Origin: Variovorax sp. J2L1-78
Lineage (GTDB): Bacteria > Pseudomonadota > Gammaproteobacteria > Burkholderiales > Burkholderiaceae_C
Direction of reading: 5' to 3'
Length of the DNA: 64,000 nt
Assembly (NCBI RefSeq): GCF_030317205.1
Contig: NZ_JASZYB010000004.1
Location: 186,001-250,000, forward strand
A program made the translations under genes and the position numbers. Positions 1 to 8,361 of the stretch are shown here, piece after piece. Each line of letters begins with the position of its first letter. Positions within the stretch are counted from its first letter, which is position 1. Below the pieces are notes generated by a model. It was not told the origin of the DNA. It saw only the letters and a program-made list of their open reading frames with translations, and did no database searches.

Positions 1-16
1 GTCTCCTTCTTCTTGG
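1..16 (-). promoter_or_regulatory. Ribosome binding site of the next leftward gene (probably accB)
   Basis: Read on the minus strand the last 16 bases end in AAGAAGGAGAC, a strong Shine-Dalgarno sequence whose start codon lies beyond the window edge. In many proteobacteria aroQ is followed by accB and accC, so this probably serves accB. That identity is inferred from known gene order, since no accB coding sequence is visible. Confidence 0.45.
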
Positions 17-52
17 TTGGTAGGCCGGGGCCTGGCCCGGCGTCCGCCGCCG

Positions 53-508
53 TCAGCCCGGTTCGTTCAGCCGCACCAGGGCATCCATGGCCAGCGGGTA
101 ACCCTTCACCCCGAGCCCGACGATGATGCCGCGCGCCGCGGGCGAAATGAAGGAATGGTGGCGAAAGCTCTCGCGTGCATGTACGTTCGAGATATGCAGT
201 TCGATGACCGGCACGCTCGCTCCCTTGATGGCGTCGTGCAGCGCCACGGAGGTGTGGGTGTAGGCGCCCGCGTTGAGCACCACGCCGAGCATGCGGCCGG
301 CCGCCACCTCGCGGCCGGCTTCCTGCAGCCAGTCGACCAGGGCGCCTTCGTGGTTGGTCTGGCGGCATTCGACCGCCACGCCCAGCCGCGTGCCGGCCTC
401 GGCGCACAGGCGCTCGACGTCGGCCAGCGTGTCGCTGCCGTACTGCGCGGGCTCGCGCGTGCCGAGGAGATTGAGATTGGGGCCGTTGAGGACGAGGATC
501 TTTTTCAT
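53..508 (-). CDS. aroQ: Type II 3-dehydroquinate dehydratase
   Basis: A cytoplasmic enzyme of the shikimate pathway that dehydrates 3-dehydroquinate to 3-dehydroshikimate. The 151 residues match the small type II family. They open with MKKILVLNGPNLNLLG, carry the active-site tyrosine in the AQYG motif (about residue 23), and have NAGAYTHTS and ELHISN segments that form the substrate pocket. The ATG at 508 is chosen because family members start exactly at this MKKILVLNGPN; upstream codons are unrelated. It lies 68 bases downstream of a small leftward gene and is followed by a ribosome binding site at the window edge. Identification is firm. Confidence 0.96.
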   Translation of the reverse strand: MKKILVLNGPNLNLLGTREPAQYGSDTLADVERLCAEAGTRLGVAVECRQTNHEGALVDWLQEAGREVAAGRMLGVVLNAGAYTHTSVALHDAIKGASVPVIELHISNVHARESFRHHSFISPAARGIIVGLGVKGYPLAMDALVRLNEPG

Positions 509-576
509 GGGCGGGCACCGATGGCTGCGAGGATTTCGGCGGCCATTATGTGCGCCCGCTGGCGCGTCCCGACGCC

Positions 577-846
577 TCAGAGCACCGCGGTCTGGGCCGG
601 GATCAGGGCGACGATGGTCTGCGGCGCACGGCGCAGCGTGTCGGTGGCGCAGGAGCCCAGCAGGCCGCCTTCGAAGCGGATGTCCACCCGCGGGAAGTAA
701 TGCCCCAGCGATGCCGCCGCGTCGAACAGGCAGCGCTCGATGGTGTCGAAGGCCGCGCCGCCATCCACGCCGTCGGTACCCCGGGCGCTGATGCGGTAGG
801 TGAAGCCGTTCGGCGCCTGGCGGCGGATGTCGATCGAGGGTTTCAT
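577..846 (-). CDS. Small conserved hypothetical protein
   Basis: An 89-residue acidic-to-neutral soluble protein starting MKPSIDIRRQAPNGFTYRIS. It has no signal peptide or membrane segment that I can see. I recognise it only as a type of small hypothetical protein of Burkholderiales, with no known function. The ATG at 846 is preferred over upstream in-frame starts, because the residues upstream are arginine/proline-rich and look non-coding. It lies just upstream of aroQ in the same direction and diverges from the response regulator gene, so it may be co-transcribed with aroQ. Confidence 0.6.
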   Translation of the reverse strand: MKPSIDIRRQAPNGFTYRISARGTDGVDGGAAFDTIERCLFDAAASLGHYFPRVDIRFEGGLLGSCATDTLRRAPQTIVALIPAQTAVL

Positions 847-928
847 GCGGGGGGGGACAGGTGCAGAGGGTACAAAGCCGCGGCATCCGCGAGCCCGATG
901 GTCGCAAGGAAGGATCCTGGCGTAAATA

Positions 929-940
929 GTCCTTTTGGAC
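929..940. promoter_or_regulatory. Short perfect palindrome in a divergent promoter region
   Basis: GTCC-TTTT-GGAC lies in the 211-base gap between the leftward small gene and the rightward response regulator gene. Symmetry and position would suit an operator for the adjacent LuxR-type regulator. The motif is short and could be chance. Confidence 0.2.
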
Positions 941-1057
941 CGCCCGAGTTCGCGCAAAATCCCCGACACGGCCTCCGACGCGGGCGCTCTGGCAGCCTCG
1001 CAGCCCGATCACCCGCCCGCTGATTCTTTAGTTCTCCATGGGACCGTCGCCAGCGCC

Positions 1058-1681
1058 ATGCTGCCCGCCAGAATTCTGTTGATCGATGACCACGCGCTGT
1101 TCCGCTGTGGACTGCACATGGTGCTGGCCGCAGGCATTCCCGGACTCGAAGTGGCAGAGGCGGCATCGCTGGAAGAAGCCATGCACTGCGCGATGGCGTC
1201 ACCGGCCCTGGCGCTGCTCGACGTTCATCTGCAGGGCCTCAATGGCATCGAAGGCATCGCCCTGGTCAAGCGGAAATGGCCCGACGTGGCGGTGATCATG
1301 CTGTCGTCGCAGGCCGAATCGCAGACGGTCGCACTGGCCCTCGAACGCGGCGCGGCCGCTTTCGTCTCGAAGGCCGCGACCGCCGACACCATCCTCGCTG
1401 TCATCGACCAGGTCCGCCGCGGATTGCCGATGCCCTCGGCGGCCAGCCCGACCCTGCGCGCACCCGGCACCGGCGACCCGGACACCCAGCGCCTCACGCC
1501 ACGCCAGTGCGAAGTGCTCGACCTGATGTGCCAGGGCCTGTCGAACAAGGTCATCGGGCGGCGGCTCAACCTGTCGGAGAACACGGTGCGCGGACATGTG
1601 CAGGCCATCCTCGCGACCCTGCAGGTGTCGAGCCGGTCGGAGGCCGGCTTCGCCGCCCGCCAGCGCGGCCTGGTCGCCTGA
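1058..1681 (+). CDS. LuxR/NarL-family response regulator
   Basis: A two-component transcription regulator of 207 residues. The N-terminal receiver domain begins ARILLIDDHALFR, with the acidic pair near residues 9-10 and the phospho-acceptor Asp55 in LALLDVHLQG. The C-terminal GerE/LuxR helix-turn-helix (LTPRQCEVLDLMCQGLSNKVIGRRL...) occupies roughly residues 140-205. The ATG at 1058 starts directly at the receiver domain but has no clear Shine-Dalgarno sequence. A longer in-frame start at 935 is possible but its residues look unstructured. Its stop overlaps the start of the downstream hybrid kinase (TGATG), so the two are a coupled pair. The signal and target genes are unknown. Confidence 0.9.
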   Translation: MLPARILLIDDHALFRCGLHMVLAAGIPGLEVAEAASLEEAMHCAMASPALALLDVHLQGLNGIEGIALVKRKWPDVAVIMLSSQAESQTVALALERGAAAFVSKAATADTILAVIDQVRRGLPMPSAASPTLRAPGTGDPDTQRLTPRQCEVLDLMCQGLSNKVIGRRLNLSENTVRGHVQAILATLQVSSRSEAGFAARQRGLVA

Positions 1682-3507
1682 TGCGCCTGGTGAACTGGCG
1701 GCGCTGGCTGGCCGACGACCGCACGCTGACCGAGCAGCTGCGGCTGCAGCTGGGCCACGTGGGCAGTTCGGTGGTGCCGACACTGCTGCTCGCGCCGCTG
1801 CTGCTCTGGACGCTGGTCAATGCGCGCAACGCCGCATGGCTCACGGCCTGGTGCGCTGCGATCGTGCTCATCAAGCTGTTCTACGCGTGGGACGCGGAGC
1901 GCACGCTGCGCATCGACCTCGCCACCGCGCACCCGCATCGCGTGGTGGTGCGGCAAATGGTGCTGAACGCCATCGACGCGGTGGCCTGGGGCGCGCTCGC
2001 CTGGGTCACGCTCGACGACAGCAGTGTCGCGGGCAGCATCCTGGTCGTGGCCGTGCTCGCCGGCGTGGCCGGCAGCTCGATGGCGTCGCTGGCGCCGGTG
2101 CTGCCGGTGTTCATCGCATTCGCGCTGTTCGAATTCGCCGTGGTCGGCACCAAGCTCTGGCTGCTGGGCAACCCGGCCTACCAGGCGCTGGGCATCGCGG
2201 GCGTGCTCTACATCGCGACGCTGATGGGCCAGGCGCGCAGCAGCGCACGGGCCGCGCGTGCGGCCATCGACCTGCGCTTCGAGAACCTCGGGCTGATCGA
2301 GCAGCTGCATGCCAGTGCCGCAGAGGCGCAGGCCGCCCGTCTGGAGGCCGAGCAGGCCAGCCTGGCCAAGTCGCGCTTCTTGGCCGCCGCCAGCCACGAC
2401 CTGCGCCAGCCCATCCATGCCCAGGGCCTGTTTCTGGAGGTGCTGGCGCGCACCCGGCTCACCACCACCCAGTACGACGCCTTGGCCAATGCACGCGCCA
2501 CCTGGCAGGCATCGGCCGAGATGCTCGACACCCTGCTCGATTTCTCGCGCATCGAGGCGGGTGTGGTGGAGCCACGACTCCAGCCCTTCCAGCTGCAGCC
2601 GCTGCTCAACAAGATCGAGAACGAGCTGGCGCCGCAGGCCGATGCCAAGGGCATCGTCTACCGCTCGATCGACACCGAGGTCGTCGTCCAGTCCGACCCG
2701 GCCCTGGTCGCGCTGGTGCTGCGCAACCTCGTGTCCAACGCGATCCGCTACACGCGGCGCGGCGGCGTGCTGGTGGCCTGCCGGCGACGCGGCGGGCAGG
2801 CGGTGCTGGAGGTCTGGGACACCGGCATCGGCATCGACCCCTCGCAGCATCAGGCCGTGTTCCGCGAATTCCATCAGCTGGGCAATGCCGAGCGCGACCG
2901 GCGCAAAGGGCTGGGCCTGGGGCTCGCCATCGCGCAGGGGTTGGCACGCACGCTCCAGCAGGAATTGACCCTGTCGTCCCGACCCGGTCGCGGCAGCGTG
3001 TTCCGCCTGAGCTTGCCGGTCGCGCCCCTGGGGACGCTGGCGCGCCGCCCGGCTCCGACGCCGGTCGACGCCCAGGGCTTCGACGTGCGTGTGCTGGTGA
3101 TCGACGACGATGAATCGGTTCGAACCGGCATGCAGCAACTGTTGACCGCCTGGGGCTGCCAATGCGACGTGGCGGACTCCATCGAGGAAGCGCTGACCCT
3201 GGCCCGCATCCATGTGCCGGGCGCCGTCATCAGCGACTACCGCCTGCGTGGCCAGCGCACCGGGGCCGAGGCCATCGCGGCGCTGCGCGCCGAGTGCGGC
3301 GAGGCCTTGCCGGCCCTGCTGATCACCGGCGACACCGCCCCGCAACGCCTGCGCGAGGCGCGCGCGACCGGCGTGCCGCTGCTGCACAAGCCGGTGCTGC
3401 CGGCCCAGCTCCACCATGGCCTGCAATGCGTGCTCCATCGCGTCGAGCTCGACTCGAACTTCGCGCTGCTCGAGAACCTGCCGCGCACCACCAGCGCGTC
3501 GCTCTAG
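1681..3507 (+). CDS. Membrane-bound hybrid sensor histidine kinase/response regulator
   Basis: A 608-residue sensor. The first ~190 residues hold several hydrophobic helices with no recognisable extracellular domain, followed by a short coiled-coil (QLHASAAEAQAARLEAEQ). Next comes a HisKA domain with phospho-accepting His239 in AASHDLRQPIHAQ. The HATPase domain follows, with an N box (LVSNAIRYTRRGG), DTGIGID and GLGLGLAIAQG. A C-terminal receiver has acidic residues VIDDDES and phospho-acceptor Asp519. This architecture resembles the RpfC/PdtaS-like 'DLRQP' hybrid kinases common in Burkholderiales. It is coupled to the LuxR-type regulator upstream, its probable partner. Its stop overlaps the stop of the convergent CoA-transferase gene. 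Confidence 0.9.
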   Translation: MRLVNWRRWLADDRTLTEQLRLQLGHVGSSVVPTLLLAPLLLWTLVNARNAAWLTAWCAAIVLIKLFYAWDAERTLRIDLATAHPHRVVVRQMVLNAIDAVAWGALAWVTLDDSSVAGSILVVAVLAGVAGSSMASLAPVLPVFIAFALFEFAVVGTKLWLLGNPAYQALGIAGVLYIATLMGQARSSARAARAAIDLRFENLGLIEQLHASAAEAQAARLEAEQASLAKSRFLAAASHDLRQPIHAQGLFLEVLARTRLTTTQYDALANARATWQASAEMLDTLLDFSRIEAGVVEPRLQPFQLQPLLNKIENELAPQADAKGIVYRSIDTEVVVQSDPALVALVLRNLVSNAIRYTRRGGVLVACRRRGGQAVLEVWDTGIGIDPSQHQAVFREFHQLGNAERDRRKGLGLGLAIAQGLARTLQQELTLSSRPGRGSVFRLSLPVAPLGTLARRPAPTPVDAQGFDVRVLVIDDDESVRTGMQQLLTAWGCQCDVADSIEEALTLARIHVPGAVISDYRLRGQRTGAEAIAALRAECGEALPALLITGDTAPQRLREARATGVPLLHKPVLPAQLHHGLQCVLHRVELDSNFALLENLPRTTSASL

Positions 3508-4721
3508 TTCTGGCGCGCGCGGGCGCCGGCACGCGGGCCCGGCGCGGGCACGACGCCGCGGGCCATCAACCGATCGATGTCCGCCGGACCGTAGCCGATG
3601 TTCTCCAGAACGTGGACCGCGTCTGCGTTGAAGGGCCGCGGATCGGAAGCAGGGGTGCCCGGGGTGGCGTGCAGGTGCACCGGCAGCCCGATGCCGCCGT
3701 AGCCTTCACGCTCGACCTGCATCCGGCGGTGCGCCGCATGCGGCTGCGCGAAGGCTTCCGACACCGAATGCACAGGCGCCGCGGGAACGCCGGCGCGCAT
3801 CAGCGCGTCGCACAGCGCCCGGCGCTGCCAATGGCCGATGGCGCGCTCGATCTCCTCGCGCAGCACCTCCCGGTGGGCGATGCGCAGCGCGTTGTCGCCA
3901 AAGCGCTCGTCCGTCGCGAGGCCGGGCCGGTCGACCACGGCGCAGAAGCGCTCGAACTGACCCCGGTTCATGATGCCCAGGAAGATGTCGCCATCGCCGC
4001 AGCGGAAGCGGTCGTACGGCGCGATGTTGGGGTGCGCACTGCCAAGCAGTCCCGGCTCCTGCTTCGATTGAAAGTAGTTGGCCGCATGCGGCACGAGCAG
4101 GCTCAGGGCCGCATCGAACAGCGTCGCCTCGACGTATTGCCCCTGGCCTGAGACGTGCCGGCTGTGCAGCGCCAGCAGGATCGCGGACAGCGCGGTGTAG
4201 GCGGTCAGGTGGTCCACGATCGGCACGCCGATCCGCGTCGGCCCGCTGACCGGATCGCCATTGATGCTCATGAGGCCGCACATCGCCTGCAACACGGCGT
4301 CGTAGCCCGGCAGGCCGCCCAACGGACCGTCGGCACCGAAGCCGCTGATGCTGCAATGGATCAGCCGGGGAAAGCGGTGGCGCAGCCACCCCTCGTACGA
4401 CACGCCCCATTTCTCGAGGGTGCCCGGCAGGAAGTTCTCGATCAGCACGTCGGCATCGTCGAGCAGCCGCTCGAGCACATCGCGCCCTTCGGGCATCGAC
4501 AGGTCAATGCTGATGCACTGCTTGCCACGGTTGACCGCACTGAAGTAGGCCGCGTCGCCCACACGGTCGAAGGGCGGCCCCAGGGTGCGTGTGTCGTCGC
4601 CGGCGGGCGGCTCCACCTTGACCACCGTCGCACCGTGGTCCGCCAGCATCTGCGCGCACAGCGGCCCGGCCAGGACGCGCGACAGATCCACCACCCGAAC
4701 GCCGGCGAGGGCACCACTCAT
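3504..4721 (-). CDS. CaiB/BaiF (class III) CoA-transferase
   Basis: A 405-residue enzyme that transfers CoA between carboxylic acids. It opens LAGVRVVDLSRVLAGPLCAQMLADHGA, the family signature. Asp170 in GVPIVDHLTAY corresponds to the catalytic aspartate of formyl-CoA transferase. VKVEPPAGDDTR and NRGKQCISIDL are further family motifs. The ATG at 4721 follows AGGAAGACAAGCC; a longer in-frame start reads into non-conserved sequence. It is the last gene of a leftward run with a MaoC hydratase and an AMP-forming ligase, so it probably activates or recycles an acid in the same pathway. The acyl donor and acceptor cannot be told from sequence. Confidence 0.88.
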   Translation of the reverse strand: MSGALAGVRVVDLSRVLAGPLCAQMLADHGATVVKVEPPAGDDTRTLGPPFDRVGDAAYFSAVNRGKQCISIDLSMPEGRDVLERLLDDADVLIENFLPGTLEKWGVSYEGWLRHRFPRLIHCSISGFGADGPLGGLPGYDAVLQAMCGLMSINGDPVSGPTRIGVPIVDHLTAYTALSAILLALHSRHVSGQGQYVEATLFDAALSLLVPHAANYFQSKQEPGLLGSAHPNIAPYDRFRCGDGDIFLGIMNRGQFERFCAVVDRPGLATDERFGDNALRIAHREVLREEIERAIGHWQRRALCDALMRAGVPAAPVHSVSEAFAQPHAAHRRMQVEREGYGGIGLPVHLHATPGTPASDPRPFNADAVHVLENIGYGPADIDRLMARGVVPAPGPRAGARARQN

Positions 4722-4797
4722 GGCTTGTCTTCCTGTTTGTCTCTGGAGTTCTTCTTGAATTCTTCGTGCAGCACGGTCGGCGCCGCCGACCGGCATG

Positions 4798-5937
4798 CTA
4801 GCCGCGGCTCGGCAATTCGACCACGCCGGAACCGAGCACGGAGAGCTCGTCGTCCTGGTTGCGGGCCTCCTGCGCGATCTCGACCAGGTGCTTGCCGTCT
4901 TCGACGTACTTGCGCTTCACATGGCCCTTGATGAAGAGCATGTCGCCTTCGGGGTTGTGGCGCCGGATCTTGCAGCTGGCCTTGCGCAGGAAGCCGTCGT
5001 CACCCATCCAGTTGGTCAGGTGGTGCGTCAGCCACGAGGTGCGCTCCGGGCCGTAGTCATAGGCGCCGGGGGCACCGACTTCCAGCGCGAAGTCTTCTTC
5101 CCAGTGCACGCGCTCGGGCACGTCCGGAATACCGAAGCGGTTGGTGATGCCGACGCCGGGGTGCGCGTCGATGAGCTTCCACGCCAGCTTGTTCGCGCGG
5201 ATGTACAGGCCGCCCCAGCCCTGCGCATAGGCGATGAAGCCGGTGACGGTCATCGGGCCCTTGAACATCACGGGCAGGGCCTGGCCCTCTTCCACGTCTT
5301 CCCAGTAGCGGGGCGTCGCGCCGCGCACTTCCTCGTCGCGGTAGAGCTTGTAGGCCTCGCCGATCTCTTCGGGCGAATAGCGCCGCGGCGCGCGCGAGCG
5401 TGCTTCCTTGTACTTGGTGCCCTGCTCGCGGGCATGGTCGCGCTCCGTGCGGAAGCACCAGCTGTCGGCTTCCGACACCTTGTCGCCCTTCTGGTTGTAG
5501 AAGTCGACGTGGTAGATCTGCTGGACGGCACGCCCGGCGAAGCGCGTCTGGTGCTCGACCAGTTCCTTCAGGTAGGCCTCGGTGCGGATCTCGTCGTTGC
5601 GAAGAATGGGTTGGTGCCAGGTCCAGTCGGCGCCCGACCACATCGCGTGCACGCCGGGCAGGCCACCCACGTAGCCGGACACGATACGGCTCGTCGAGAA
5701 CAGGAAGCTCGGCAGCGCGACGATGCCGCCGTACCGGGTCTTGGCCGCGTAGGCCGGATCGCACCACAGCGGGTTGTCGTCGCCGATGCCGTGCGCGTAA
5801 TGGCGGATGTTGTCGCGCGTGGCCTCGTGGCACCACGGCTCCAGCGTGTTCTCGATCTTCTGGCCGATGCGCTCGCGCAGTTCGTCCAGGCCCCGCTCGG
5901 TGATCTTGGGAAATGTTCTTTCGTTGTGTTCGGACAT
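4798..5937 (-). CDS. MaoC-like acyl-CoA hydratase/dehydratase, double hotdog
   Basis: A 379-residue protein combining an N-terminal FAS1-type dehydratase (N-terminal MaoC) region with a C-terminal MaoC-like hotdog region starting about residue 215 (ATPRYWEDVEEGQALP). It would hydrate or dehydrate an enoyl-CoA/3-hydroxyacyl-CoA in the cytoplasm. The start at 5937 has a good AGGAGA site. It lies 76 bases upstream of the CoA-transferase gene and 38 downstream of the ligase gene, forming one leftward operon. Substrate unknown; related proteins act on branched or C4-C5 dicarboxylic acyl-CoAs, but that is family knowledge and not visible here. Confidence 0.85.
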   Translation of the reverse strand: MSEHNERTFPKITERGLDELRERIGQKIENTLEPWCHEATRDNIRHYAHGIGDDNPLWCDPAYAAKTRYGGIVALPSFLFSTSRIVSGYVGGLPGVHAMWSGADWTWHQPILRNDEIRTEAYLKELVEHQTRFAGRAVQQIYHVDFYNQKGDKVSEADSWCFRTERDHAREQGTKYKEARSRAPRRYSPEEIGEAYKLYRDEEVRGATPRYWEDVEEGQALPVMFKGPMTVTGFIAYAQGWGGLYIRANKLAWKLIDAHPGVGITNRFGIPDVPERVHWEEDFALEVGAPGAYDYGPERTSWLTHHLTNWMGDDGFLRKASCKIRRHNPEGDMLFIKGHVKRKYVEDGKHLVEIAQEARNQDDELSVLGSGVVELPSRG

Positions 5938-5975
5938 CGATGTCTCCTGGTGGTGGTAATAGGGGTTGAAGAGGT

Positions 5976-7538
5976 TCAGACGCTCGCGGTCTTGGGTTCC
6001 CGGTCGCGCAGCACCTTGCGATGGACCTTGCCTGCGGGCGTCTTGGGCAGGTCGGTCACGAAGACGACGTGCCGCGGGTACTCGTGCTGGCTCAATCGGC
6101 TGCGCACGAGGTCCTGGATCTCCTTGGTGAAGGCGTCGCTGCCTTCGCGCTCCGTGACGACGAAGGCCTTCACCACCTGACCGCGGAGCTCGTCCGCCAC
6201 GCCGATGGCGGCCGCCTCCTGCACGTCGGGGTGCTTGAGCACGGCGTCTTCGATCTCCACCGCACTCATGGTCCAGCCGGCGGAAATGATCACGTCGTCG
6301 GCGCGCCCTGCGTGATAGAAGTAGCCGTCGGCATCGACCTTGCCGAGGTCCTTGGTGGGCACCCAGACGCCGCCGCGCCAGACCTTCAGTTCGCCGACCA
6401 CGCCCGGCGGGCAGGTCTTGCCGTCGGCATCCTGGACATCCACGCGCCCCCCCGGGATCGGCTTGCCGAGGGAACCGTGCTTCACCTGGAAGTCCTCGGC
6501 ACCGGGGTAGTTCACCAGGATCACGCCGATCTCGGTCGTGCCGTACATGCTGCAGACGGGGCGCCCGAAAGTGGCCTTGACGAAGTCCTCCGTCTCGCTG
6601 TCCATCGGCTCGCCGGTGAAGGACACCTTCTCGAGGTAGTACTTGTACTTCGACGACGCCCCCGAGTTGCGCATCATGCGGAAGTGCGTCGCCGCCGCCG
6701 AGATGGTGTTGAAGCGCCCGTGCTGCAGCGCCTTGAGCAACCGGGCCGCATCGAACTTGCCCGAGTACGCGCCGATGGTCACGCCCAGCGCCATCGGCGC
6801 CAGCGTGCCGTGCCAGAGCCCGTGCCCCCAGGCCGGCGACGACGGGCAGAAGAAGCGGTCGCCCGGCCGGATGCCGGTCCCGTAGAGCGCCGCGAGCATC
6901 AGCGTCACCAGCGCGCGCTGCTTGTGCTTGACGGCGGCCGGCAGCTCGCGGGTGGTGCCGGAGGTGTACTGGAAGATCGCGTCGTCTTCCGCGCTGGTCT
7001 TGACCTCGAAGGTGTCGGAATAAGGGCTGAGCGTCGGCACGAAGCCTTCGTCGGCCACCAGCACCTCGACACCGTCGATGCCCGCCGAGACCGACGCCTT
7101 CTCGGCATTGGTCACCAGGATCTTCGGCTTGCAGTCCTCGACACGCAGCCGGATGCCGTCCGGCCCGAAGAGTGTGAAGAGCGGCACCGCGATCGCGCCC
7201 GTCTTGATCGCGCCGAAGATGGCCACGTAGAAGGCCAGCGAGGGCTCGAGCATGACCGCGACGCGGTCACCGGGCCGGATGCCCCGCGCCACCAGCAGGT
7301 GGGCGAAGCGGCTCGAGAGGCGCGACAGGGTCTTGAAGGTGATCACCTCTTCGCTGCCGTTCGCGCAGGCCACCACGATCGCGACCTTGTCGCCGTGCGC
7401 ATGCCGATCGACGCATTCATGCGCGATGTTGAAGGCCCGGCGGTCGCCATCGAAAAGTTCCCAGAGCTTCTCCGGCGAGCAGTGTTTCTGCGCATCTGCG
7501 AACGAGGTGTAGTCGGTGAGTTTTTTCATCGGATCCAT
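5976..7538 (-). CDS. AMP-forming acyl-CoA synthetase (ANL superfamily)
   Basis: A 520-residue ligase that would activate a carboxylic acid with ATP and CoA. The phosphate-binding loop is FQYTSGTTRELP (residues 189-200), with Arg-Glu where many ANL enzymes have Gly-x; this variant is typical of medium-chain/benzoate-like members. Other motifs are MYGTTEIG, DGYFYHAGRADDVIISAGW and the C-terminal catalytic lysine region LPKTPAGKVHRKVL. Two start codons, 7538 and 7529, are possible and neither has a strong ribosome site. It is the first gene of the leftward acyl-CoA operon and is transcribed away from the thioesterase gene across an AT-rich promoter region. Substrate unknown. Confidence 0.88.
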   Translation of the reverse strand: MDPMKKLTDYTSFADAQKHCSPEKLWELFDGDRRAFNIAHECVDRHAHGDKVAIVVACANGSEEVITFKTLSRLSSRFAHLLVARGIRPGDRVAVMLEPSLAFYVAIFGAIKTGAIAVPLFTLFGPDGIRLRVEDCKPKILVTNAEKASVSAGIDGVEVLVADEGFVPTLSPYSDTFEVKTSAEDDAIFQYTSGTTRELPAAVKHKQRALVTLMLAALYGTGIRPGDRFFCPSSPAWGHGLWHGTLAPMALGVTIGAYSGKFDAARLLKALQHGRFNTISAAATHFRMMRNSGASSKYKYYLEKVSFTGEPMDSETEDFVKATFGRPVCSMYGTTEIGVILVNYPGAEDFQVKHGSLGKPIPGGRVDVQDADGKTCPPGVVGELKVWRGGVWVPTKDLGKVDADGYFYHAGRADDVIISAGWTMSAVEIEDAVLKHPDVQEAAAIGVADELRGQVVKAFVVTEREGSDAFTKEIQDLVRSRLSQHEYPRHVVFVTDLPKTPAGKVHRKVLRDREPKTASV

Positions 7539-7581
7539 GGCGTCTTGGCGATGAACGAACTATGCGACTCATGCTTTATTT

Positions 7582-7615
7582 TTGTCAAATACAGCTTTGT
7601 TTTGTATATAGACAA
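7582..7615. promoter_or_regulatory. AT-rich divergent promoter with imperfect dyad repeat
   Basis: The 145-base gap between the leftward ligase gene and the rightward thioesterase gene is strikingly AT-rich. It holds nested half-sites TTGTC (7582-7586) with GACAA (7611-7615), and ATACA (7589-7593) with TGTAT (7603-7607), almost concentric. This looks like an operator for a dimeric repressor, perhaps the IclR protein encoded nearby. Confidence 0.4.
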
Positions 7616-7683
7616 TTGCAAAATTGATCGCAGCGTGGACCCGTTCCTAGAATCCGAGCCTCCTCCCTCGCCGGATCCTGGCC

Positions 7684-8142
7684 ATGAACAACACGATCGA
7701 CATCGCCACCCGTCTGCGCGAAGGCGGATGGAAGCCGCTCCAGGGAGCGGGCCGGTTCATGGCACTCGCCGGCCCGCTCTGGGCCGCGCGAGAGGGGGAC
7801 GGATGGGCCTACGGCGTGGTATCGACCGACGAGCACCTGAACCCGGCCGGGGTGGTTCACGGTGGACTGCTTGCCACCCTGATGGATCACGCGCTGAGCA
7901 CGCTCGCCTGGGAGGCCGCCGGCCGCGCACCCTGCGTGACGGTGCAGCTCGACACGCACTTTCTCGCGTCCGTGCCACCGGGCGTCCTGATCGAGGCGCG
8001 CGGACGGGTGGTGCGTCGCACGTCCAGCCTCCTCTTCATGCACGGCGCGCTGAGCGTGGCCGGCAGCGACGTCCTGGCGGCCCAGGCCGTCATGAAGCTG
8101 CAGGCGGCCGGACCCGCCGCACCGCAGAAAGTCACGGCCTAG
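7684..8142 (+). CDS. PaaI-family hotdog thioesterase
   Basis: A 152-residue single-hotdog protein that would hydrolyse an acyl-CoA, possibly releasing CoA from dead-end products of the neighbouring ligase. The family signature is HLNPAGVVHGGLLATLMDHALSTLAW (about residues 55-80), where the HGG motif and the following Asp belong to the active site of the dimer. TVQLDTHFLASVPPG is the second conserved strand. Length is typical. It is the first rightward gene of the acyl-CoA locus, divergent from the ligase, with 219 bases before the Bug-protein gene. Substrate unknown. Confidence 0.85.
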   Translation: MNNTIDIATRLREGGWKPLQGAGRFMALAGPLWAAREGDGWAYGVVSTDEHLNPAGVVHGGLLATLMDHALSTLAWEAAGRAPCVTVQLDTHFLASVPPGVLIEARGRVVRRTSSLLFMHGALSVAGSDVLAAQAVMKLQAAGPAAPQKVTA

Positions 8143-8163
8143 CGCGGCAAGCGACATATTCAT

Positions 8164-8183
8164 AATTTGTCCTAATACAAATT
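8164..8183. promoter_or_regulatory. Perfect inverted repeat upstream of the Bug-protein gene
   Basis: AATTTGT-CCTAAT-ACAAATT is a perfect 7-base inverted repeat with a 6-base spacer, in an AT-rich patch of a very GC-rich region. It partly overlaps a consensus -35 TTGACA (8182-8187) and is followed by a second, shorter repeat ATTTG-N6-CAAAT (8192-8207). It is a likely operator. Its TTTGT/ACAAA and TTGAC words recall the dyad at 7582-7615. Confidence 0.5.
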
Positions 8184-8193
8184 GACAACGCAT

Positions 8194-8222
8194 TTGACAA
8201 TGCAAATCACGACTTCCATACT
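8194..8222 (+). promoter_or_regulatory. Sigma-70-type promoter for the Bug-protein gene
   Basis: TTGACA (8194-8199), a 17-base spacer, then CATACT (8217-8222), four of six matches to TATAAT. The start codon of the downstream gene is 140 bases further on, so the leader would be long. The overlap with the inverted repeats suggests repression by occlusion. Confidence 0.4.
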
Positions 8223-8361
8223 CGAAACGAAGCCGTTCGGGATGACGTGAAGTTCCACCTTTGTGGAGGCAATGCACCACGGACAGCGGCGAAGCCGATG
8301 AACGCGGGGACCCCTCGCCAGGGCCCGGGCTTGGCCATCGATGCCTTCAACAGGAGACAAG

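Noticed and set aside
24..41. GC-rich hairpin after aroQ as a terminator
   Set aside because: It has no T-run, and a ribosome site for the next gene follows at once, so the operon probably continues.
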